From positions 29,963,501 to 30,027,500 of the forward strand of contig NC_068560.1 of the NCBI RefSeq assembly GCF_022201045.2: a stretch of 64,000 nt of DNA, read 5' to 3'. Below are positions 56,101-64,000 of the stretch, in pieces. Origin of the DNA: Citrus sinensis (lineage: Eukaryota; Streptophyta; Magnoliopsida; Sapindales; Rutaceae). The position numbers and the translations under genes were made by a program. Every line of letters begins with the position of its first letter. Position 1 is the stretch's first letter. The notes below the pieces were generated by a model, which was not told where the DNA came from, did no database searches, and was given only the letters and a program-made list of their open reading frames with translations.

Positions 56101-59100
56101 GCTCTTGATGACAAACTAGCTTCCATTTGTTCTCAAAATCCTTTAAAGTGGTTTCAGGATGTTTCTACATTATCTTCTATTGTTGATTTTTATTTTATTA
56201 CTCTCCCTCACATTTCTCTATATGGCATGCTTTTGTAGCATATGAAAGTCAGTGGTGCTTATTGCCTGGGTATTTTCCAAAATTCAGATTCAACAACTCT
56301 TTTAGGAGGTACAGAATATTGTTTGCTGCTCAACACCACCTGCATCCATCCCCCTCCCCGCTCTCTGGCATACTGCCTATAATACAATCCTTATGATTTA
56401 ATCAAGCATGTATGATGTGATGTGCAGAAAAAATAAACTTCTCTAACACACAAAAAAACCAAAAAAATTTTTTAAAAAATCCCCACACTAGTGCAAATGC
56501 ACCTAGGGATTTTTCCTAACTATTGCATATTTGAGACAGGAATTGTTGTCCGTAATACACTAGTAACATATGATCGGGGGAATGATAAGGTAGGCTTTTG
56601 GAAAACAAATTGTTCTGAGCTATGGAGGAGACTGCAGCTACCCAGTGTTCCTGCCCCACCACCTTCGATTTCCTCTAGCAATGATTCCAGTATAGGAATG
56701 CCTCCTAGGCTAGCCCCAGATGGACTGCCGCTGAATGTTCTTCCAGGTAGAATCACTTTGCAGAATGTAGTTGGCCTTTTCGGTTCTCCTTAAATACTGA
56801 TATGCATTGAATGTTGATTCTTTAAGCATGTTACTGGGTTATTACTATCAGTTATATATTGTTTTTGGTTCCTTAGTTCATTTTCTTGCAATATGCGGTG
56901 AATTGTGACTTTGTATGATCGTTATTTAGGCAAATGTACACACTATCAACATGACTTCAAGCTATCAGCTTCTTCTTCGATACTGTTGTTGATGAGGGCT
57001 GTACTGAAAAGTGAAAATGAATTTTTAAAATTTATTTCCTTGAAAATTTATTGTGAAAAATAAGATGTTCCAATAGAATATTCTCCCATTTTGGAATGGA
57101 TATACTTCTTGAAAGTTACAACAATTTGTTGATTACATTTATATCAATAGTTTGCTTAATATGATAACCTGACAACTTTTCTGGGCCTATTCCTGGATAG
57201 TAAGATAGGCGACAGTATTACTATTAATTCCTCATTTCCATTAATGATTTATAGCATGGTAATCTGACCAGAATGAAATATTGATTTTTACTTTTTGATT
57301 GTTTACATGCAATTGACACTTGCTTTATTTTTCAAGTGTTGGATCCTTATTATTGCGTATGACATCTAATCAGTGTGTACACCTCTCTGGGGATAGATTA
57401 TGGTTTCTTTAATGACCTTTATCGAAATGGACCTTAATCGAGTATGTCCAGGGAGGTAGTTTAATTTTTGACCTAGTATTTGCATCCATTGAATGATTTT
57501 CTCAAGCTTCATGGATCGATAATTATGACTATGGTCAACATTGCATCCAAATTTTAGCATGGTAATTATATTGAGGTTTGATTCCATAATTTTGCTTAAC
57601 CTTAGTTTCTCTAATATGATGTTGCCTCCTTTGATGTATGACATATAGGTGCTTTTCAAATTGGAGTTATAACATTCGATATGTCATTTAGCCTTAACAA
57701 CTCGCACATGAAGCCCAACTTCACAGAACTTTCGGAGTTCATTGCCCACGAGTTACAAGTTGACGATATAGAGGTATAAAATTACTTTGCCTTGTTTTAG
57801 TGTAAGTTGCATTGAAACACTGTGGTTACAAAGCTACTCAATTAATGTTGGTTTTGATTCTTATTCAGTAATATGTTAGGTTATTGATTTTTCTTTTTTC
57901 TACTCAACAATCAAAGGCAAGTGTTTCTGTTTTATCGGCCCTTACTAGTCTAACAAGTAGTTTAAGTTAATTACTTCTTAGCTTTAATGTTTGGTGTCTC
58001 AACAAAGTTTTCAGCTGTTAATTCTAGGATTTATGGCCTAAAATGGAATCATTGATTATAAATAGATCTTGAACCTGTTTTGCCAGTCTATCTCACGGCA
58101 TTTTGGTGTCTCCAAGTTTCACTTTGCTCTGGATACTGAATTTAGTTATCTGTCTTCCGTTTATTTCCAATGTTTGGATTTCAGGTTCATTTGCTGAACT
58201 TCTCATCCAAAGGACATGATTACCTGGTTAGATGGGGCATCTTTCCAGATGAATCTGACAATTACATTTCCAATACAACAGCATTGGTAATACAATGATT
58301 GCTATATCAACTGCTTCCTTACCTGTTTATTAACTTAAATGTTTACTTTATTGATCAAATACCTATCATATTTATTGTCATGTGCAGAACATAATTCTGC
58401 GGTTAAGGGAACATCATATGCAGTTTCCTGAGAGATTTGGCAGTCACCAGCTGGTCAAATGGAATATTGAGCCTCAAATTAAGCAGTATGTCTTTATCTT
58501 AAGCTAAGAAAAATGAACCACCAAGGAGGGGAAAAAATTACCTATCTCTAATTGCAACATGTTTTTGGCAGTTCTTTTTCTTAAACTAAGCTGTATGTTT
58601 TTTACCATTCTTTATCATTAAAATTAAGCATCTTTTCAAAGCATTAGGGCTGTTGGATGTGATAAGCATTAATCTTTGCTACTAATGACCTGTGGTGTCT
58701 CAAATCATACCCAAGGCCTTGCCTATGTGGATTTAGTTGGGTTGGCTAAAAATACCATGTGGATTATTATTTCAGTTTTTCTTCTTTGCTGCTGTACTGG
58801 CATTGTGGATGAATACGCGATACGATTTCTTTCAGCTTATTTTGAACCAGTTGATGCCTTAAATGTTTGCTGTATTCTTCACTGCTGCTTATTTTCTTTT
58901 TCACATTGGTTGTTATGGAGCATTTCAGGACATGGTGGCAGCGGAACCTTGTTGCTGTAGTTGTTGGAATAGTTGTCACCTTACTTCTTGGTTTATCTAT
59001 TCTTGGGCTATGGTCAGTATGGAAACGGAGACAAGAAGCATCCAAAACATATCAGCCTGTTGGTGCGGTTGTTCCCGAGCAGGAGCTTCAGCCACTTCAA

Positions 59101-59106
59101 TCTTGA
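53102..59106 (+). CDS. Membrane-anchored A1-type aspartic protease
   Basis: Twelve exons: 53102-53352, 53478-53598, 54077-54504, 54605-54761, 55816-55898, 55985-56081, 56239-56308, 56540-56746, 57649-57773, 58185-58286, 58388-58485 and 58929-59106; frame kept throughout; 638 aa. Hydrophobic N-terminal signal or anchor (LFVGFFIIIGINLIVTV). Catalytic motifs are VDTGST (Asp near 104) and LDSGTT (Asp near 300), 196 apart as in family A1. Cys-rich insert after the first Asp (PCSTCQHC, CNPDCNCD). The C-terminal half adds an extra lumenal region and one membrane span (LVAVVVGIVVTLLLGLSILG) with a basic RRQ stop and a short cytosolic tail. Relatives are single-span plant 'aspartyl protease family' proteins of the secretory pathway; the substrate is unknown. 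It is not a phytepsin because no saposin-like insert is seen. Confidence 0.93.
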
Positions 59107-61659
59107 AAGTTCTTTTCCGGCTTTTGATTATTATTCACGGTTTCTTTGCAATTTGTTGGTTGAGTGAGTAAATCCTCTGCTACTGAGCTTCCCATACAGG
59201 TTAATTTTGTTGGCTCATCAAAGATGGCCTTGTGAAGGGATAGGAAATTTGTAATCCTCCTTAATGTTGTACAATCAAAAGAAAACGCCAAGGGGGGAAA
59301 TAGAGAAAATGTTGATATAATTGCTCATAGTTCATAGTTTTTGAGTTGTACGTCTGGCTATAGACGATCTACTGCTAGTAGTAAAAGGCAAATCATAGTT
59401 GTCTTTTTCTTTCCTATTGCCGGCTAGTGGCACATAAAATCCTTTATTTTGCTTATTTATTGCTCCAGCCAAAATTTGTTTGGCACCAGAATAAGAATGT
59501 AATTTGGTGGAGTTTAATGAACAGTTAAATCCAAATACCAAAACAGAGCCACTAAATCAAAGTACCATTGTCGGTGGAGGTAGATTCTCTTTAAAGGAGA
59601 GCAGAGCAATTTGACTATCAACTGAGACTATCATCGTCGAAGATTAGGCTTCGGTACTGAGTTTTTTTTTTTAGTTAAGCAAAAAATTAAGAGTCAAGAT
59701 TTATTGTATATCTTAATTTCTTTATTTCTCTTACTTAAAAAATTTAACTCAGCACTAAATTCTTATATTAAAAAAGTAATTTAATTTAATTTTTTAAATA
59801 TTTATTTACTTATCTATATGACAAATAAAATAGTGAAAAAAAAATTCATTTTTCAAAAGACTCTTCAAATAAAAGTAAGTATATATTATTTTAATCAAAA
59901 AAATTTCTACAAAAATAATAGTAATTATAATATTTCTCTCTTTTCATTAATTATGAGATAAAGAAATAATATATACTAAATTAAAGGTTTAAACCTCTCA
60001 AAACAAGATTTTTTAAATGAGATCGTGTTATCTTCTTTTTAATATTAAAGAGAGCGAAACATTATCTTATTTAAATGAGCTTATTTTAAAATACCAAATC
60101 CTGCACAATTAAATTTGAATTAAATTACAAGAGTTCAAATTTAAATGTTAATGAGGAAGCTATGGTAGTTATGAAAATAACGTTGAAGTTGAAAGTAGTT
60201 GAAAGAGACTTAAATTAAATGGTGGCTATTCAAAAATGTATTTTCAGTAGATACCATTAATTTATAAATAGTAATCTATAGATTACTACAAGATATTAAT
60301 TTTTTCTTAACTTCTTCTTGAACTCTACTTCTTCCATATTCTAAACAAATACCACATAAATCATCATATTATATATTTATTTACTGTTGTTCCAAATTAT
60401 TGTATTGAGTGTGCATTCTTATAATAATTACAGTCATTATATCCTGAGAACTATCTGTCAACAACCTATTTGCACCAAAATACTATTTTGAGGGACAGAA
60501 ATAGTCTTAAAGACAGTGCTCAGGACACCTTAACTTTTTTTTTCTTTAATTTTTTTTTTTTTTGGCATCTTATTTATTATCTTAATTCTTCTACAATAGT
60601 TTCATATAATTCAAGTTTCCCATGCTCACAGTACACGGTAGCTGCTAGCTAGTCCCACACACAACAGCCTCATATTGTAAAAGGGGTCCCAAACGACACT
60701 AAAAGTGTAATAGCGAAAGTGTTCATTTTCTTCCATTGATTTATATTGCACCATACTGGACCATTCTGCTGCTTGAACAAATGTATGATTTTGTTGTCCT
60801 CATGGAAGACAATTCCCGATACAGCATGAAAGTTAATTTTTTTTTTTTTGTTTAAAAAAAAAAGGGAAAAAAATATGTATAAACATTCAGAGAAACGGAC
60901 CAAGGATTTTTTTATAAGTCCAATAATAAAAAAAATAATTAAATTATGCTCATTCTTATCATTGAGATTAAGATAAATCTACCACTTTAATCTATATTTT
61001 TTTTATAGTTACATACTATTTGTTATTCATCAAATGCAGACAACCGCTAAATTACATAGCAAACTAAATGTAGTCACCTAATTCGGAATATAGCAGCCTA
61101 TAAAATACTTGGGACTTAGGAGCTCATAACTATAAATTGAACTTGTTGAAAATTACAGATGATGTAACTTAACAAGACCCTCAAATTTATAATATATTTA
61201 TAAATTAGAATGTATTTACGACATTATTTCCTCGCGTACTTAAATAGATAACACATTATTTGGGATGAAAATTTTGAATTAAACATTACGTTTTGAGGCA
61301 CTGCATTTTCATTATCGCCCAGTTATTCAAGGAGTGTTATTGTATGTTTGAAAAGCGGGAATATGATTCCCATGCAAAGGAAAACTTTCACTGTCAGTCT
61401 ACTAAAGCAAATGCCAGGGAATTAGAGAAAAGAGCTAAAACTTTCAATAATAATCAAATATTTAATAATATTATGAACATCAGAATCATAATACTACACA
61501 GTAAGAGTAAGATTTTACGAGACAAGCCACATAAATCTTATTTATAGTAATAGTGTGACGCGCCATACACAAGCAAACGAAAGGACCCAAGTCATTATTC
61601 CCTTTAGTAATTCCATTTAATTTTTTATGACCTTAGTATTCTCTACAAGCTGCATGTGC

Positions 61660-61660
<1 letters not shown>
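59107..61660. other. Protease 3' flank and intergenic sequence
   Basis: 3' UTR is likely to about 59300. The rest is AT-rich; small ORFs at 59332-59541 (-), 60670-60903 (-) and 61293-61547 (+) show no family features and are probably fortuitous. Confidence 0.4.
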
Positions 61661-61661
<1 letters not shown>

Positions 61662-61722
<61 letters not shown>

Positions 61723-61745
61723 CATACATACATGTATATATATAT
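61662..61745. repeat. Compound microsatellite (TC)n(TA)n
   Basis: About 22 TC repeats followed by TA repeats, TACATACATACATG and more TA, roughly 100 bp downstream of the snakin stop codon. Confidence 0.95.
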
Positions 61746-61839
61746 GGCTAATACAATATGGTTAAAAGGTGATAATTAATTTTAATTACATATAAACAAA
61801 CTTTGAAGGGGTCCTTTATAAAGAAAAGAGAATGTAATT

Positions 61840-62187
61840 TTAAGGACACTTAGGTTTGCCCTTGGAGTTCTTGAGGTCCCTGTAGCAAGGGCACTCGTCC
61901 TTGTGCCCGTAAGTCCCAGATGGAACACAATGGCACTTGTCACAGCAAATTCCACAGTACTTCAGGCACCTGTCTTCCCTTCCTGCTTTTGAGCACCTCA
62001 CCGCACACTTTGAGTCGCAGAAATCTGTCCCAATATCACATGTGCAATATGTGATAAAAACAAATGAAAATGCAACAATATCTTAAATAAGTTAAGTAGG
62101 CTCACCTGAACCAGCCATCGAGACCTCAAAGAAAGTGGAGGTGACGACAAGAGAAACGAGAAGGAATGTAACCAAGGCCAGCTTCAT
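61840..62187 (-). CDS. GASA: Snakin/GASA cysteine-rich peptide
   Basis: Two exons on the minus strand: 62187-62106 and 62024-61840, with an 81-bp GT-AG intron; 88 aa. Exon 1 encodes a typical signal peptide ([15 protein letters not shown], then SMAGS). The mature part begins near DFCDSKC and has exactly 12 cysteines in the GASA pattern (CxxxC, CC pair in [16 protein letters not shown] near the end, final KCP). The ending [14 protein letters not shown] is typical of the snakin-1 type. Family knowledge: these secreted peptides have six disulphides and act in antimicrobial defence or in gibberellin-linked growth. The reading frame is split by the intron and each exon is short. Complete and apparently functional. 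Confidence 0.95.
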
Positions 62188-62302
62188 TTTTCTCAGAATT
62201 TCCTGAAGAAGAGTAGTTAATTTGCTAATCAAAAAGAGAGCCAAAGAATCGGTAATGCTTTGCTTATGGATCGTTGTTAAGCAAATAGGGCATACGCAGG
62301 GG

Positions 62303-62310
62303 CTATTTAT
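62303..62310 (-). promoter_or_regulatory. Likely TATA box of the snakin gene
   Basis: ATAAATAG on the minus strand, about 116 bp upstream of the start codon. An alternative, TTATAAAGG, is on the plus strand near 62446. Confidence 0.5.
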
Positions 62311-63700
62311 GGTGGAGGAAAAGGGAGTCGGTGAAGGGTTTGGAAGGTGCTTACAAGCAACTTCAAATTAAAATCCCAAACAGCGGATTACAGACTGTCA
62401 AGTGGTATTGGGTATTGGTGGAGGAGTTTTCTGGACCGGCGTGGCTTATAAAGGCTTTGGAGTAACTCAAAAGGCCAAGCTTAGCCATTTAAGATAATTT
62501 CATCGCAAACACTCATAATTATGCCCAATAGACTTGCATGTATTTATGGAATGGCATTTTATAGATTCTTTGACTTCATTTATTCATCATATGTACATTA
62601 ATTGGGCCCTTTTACAATTACTCCGCATGTACAGTTTATGATCATAAATGTGAGAATTGTGAACCAGCAGCTTCTGGAGGCTTTTTAGTTTTACCAGGTT
62701 CCATCGAGAAGCTTAAATTTTTTCCAAATTAAAAATTACGTGCACCGGTCCTCAAGTGAATGTTACTTGAAGCTTCCATTTTTACTTTACCTTTCTTTTT
62801 ATTTTGGCTTTTTAACTTTCATCTTGATCACGAAGTATAAAATCAAAAGTATATAATGAGAACACATTTATCAAACAAAAACTTAATTAATGGACCATTA
62901 CCTAACCATTTGATGATTTTTTTTTTTTTTAGTTTGTTTATATTTAGGCCTAATCTGTGATTGTTTATTTGAGCCCATCTTTTGCTTGTTCGTGATTTAG
63001 TGATGATGACAGTAGCTAGTTGCGCAATTAATCGTATGGCCAAATTAGTGAAATTTTGGTTTCTGTTCGGAGATTAGCGAATTTTAGGGTAAATTTGTAT
63101 CTCGCCCGAGTCATGACCATACAAGTTGCGTGTATAGTTGTCCCTTCTTCCGCTTTGATAAAGCGCACAAACTGAATGGGTTCCACAAATAAAGAAGCTT
63201 GCTAGCTAGCTCAAGTCCATCTGTAAATTAATTTTTTTTTTTTAAAAAAAAATACTTTGCTTCACAACAACAAAATTAAAAGGGGGTTTTCTAAATTATA
63301 TTTATTGTAATTTAGAATCAAAATTTTTAGTGTAAAAATAAGCAATGTAGCCGTAGGATTAGATGAGTCAGTGAATAAATTGTACGTAAATGTGAGATCC
63401 AAGCCAAAAGAGTCAAATCCTTCTACTTAATTACATCATTAAATATTATGGAAATTGATGCCTAATTATGAGTTTTTGAGTTTTTCAATTTTTATTTTTA
63501 AAAAAGGGAAGAAAAAAAAAAGGAAATCTTTTAGAAGTCTCGCGAATGCAACGCAGATTGCAAAGGAGGAGCATGGAAAAAAGGAGAGAAGCTGTTAGCC
63601 ATCCATCAGCAGCCGCTTCTGCGTGAATGAATGTTGTCCCGCGTACGACGAAAGGTGCATGGCGCAGGGGTCGGCCCTATCTTTTGGCACCAAAAGCGTG
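62311..63700. other. Snakin upstream region and intergenic sequence
   Basis: AT-rich, with no gene recognised. From about 63535 the base composition becomes more GC-rich, which suggests the promoter or leader of a gene beyond the window. Confidence 0.35.
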
Positions 63701-63704
63701 ATAC

Positions 63705-63714
63705 GTCACGTGAC
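63705..63714. promoter_or_regulatory. Palindromic G-box
   Basis: GTCACGTGAC, a perfect 10-bp palindrome with the CACGTG core bound by bZIP and bHLH factors, overlapping a second ACGT (TACGTCA), and followed by CCCGCGCCGAAAAC. Probably part of a promoter for a neighbouring gene outside the window. Confidence 0.5.
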
Positions 63715-64000
63715 TCCCGCGCCGAAAACGCCAAAAATGGGTTTTGGTCATTTTAAGGAAAAAGAAACAATATAATTGATTTTTGTGACGTTCAGGAAAT
63801 AAGTGAATTAATAAAATCTAAATCCATGTGGTTACACGGGATGGTCCATACTTAAAAGAGCAAATTTGCGTGTGGACTCAATCAAATTGTGTCATTTATC
63901 TTAAAATTATGGACTGTGCGCTAATTGTGCAAGAGCTATAATTTTTTTTTTTCATTTTTCAAGTTAAATTCTTTTCATTAACTTAAGCATTTTGTTCAAT

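Noticed and set aside
57366..57659. Minus-strand ORF of 97 codons in a protease intron
   Set aside because: No recognisable domain; typical length for chance ORFs in introns.

Overview
This is plant nuclear DNA from a eudicot. It is AT-rich, its genes carry short GT-AG introns, and transposons are nested within one another. A woody rosid such as Citrus is my guess from the overall look of the gene families and repeats; I could not test it. No bacterial or organellar genes were seen.

Layout. 1-3926: AT-rich flank with MITE debris and a tRNA-derived SINE bounded by a perfect 19-bp target duplication. 3927-26454: a CYP81-type cytochrome P450 gene split in its first exon by a 20.9-kb Ty3/gypsy element of the Tat lineage (4124-25024, target duplication GTATT). 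That element is itself split by a 9.4-kb Ty1/copia Sirevirus-type element lying on the minus strand (14166-23555, target duplication ACATC). With both insertions removed the P450 frame is intact, so the insertion looks young. The Tat element holds gag-pol with three in-frame TAG codons, an 11-unit 117-bp tandem array, and an antisense gene with a likely 87-bp intron. The Sirevirus holds gag-pol with one TGA, an extra ORF in the env-like position, and a multiplied polypurine tract.

26950-28879: a small non-autonomous LTR element (target duplication TCTAA). 29015-29400: a diverged second copy of the block at 390-670 and 1320-1450, evidence that the two P450 loci arose by local duplication. 33261-34851: the intact CYP81 paralogue (503 aa, two exons). 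36165-36611: a Mutator-like MITE. 37390-39560: a satellite-like array of about 140-165 bp monomers in a five-monomer, roughly 755-bp higher-order repeat. 40563-41932: a second SINE copy interrupted by a 1058-bp PIF/Harbinger-like MITE.

The right third is gene-rich. It has an NRAMP metal transporter (43762-46823, 4 exons, +), a Pumilio-family RNA-binding protein (48468-52393, 5 exons, +), a membrane-anchored A1 aspartic protease (53102-59106, 12 exons, +) and a snakin/GASA cysteine-rich peptide (62187-61840, 2 exons, -). These are ordinary single plant genes with no shared pathway evident, except that the two P450s are a tandem pair. The most distinctive material is the insertion history and the unusual repeat structures.

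Intron boundaries were placed by eye from GT-AG sites, frame continuity and family knowledge; no transcript data were available.
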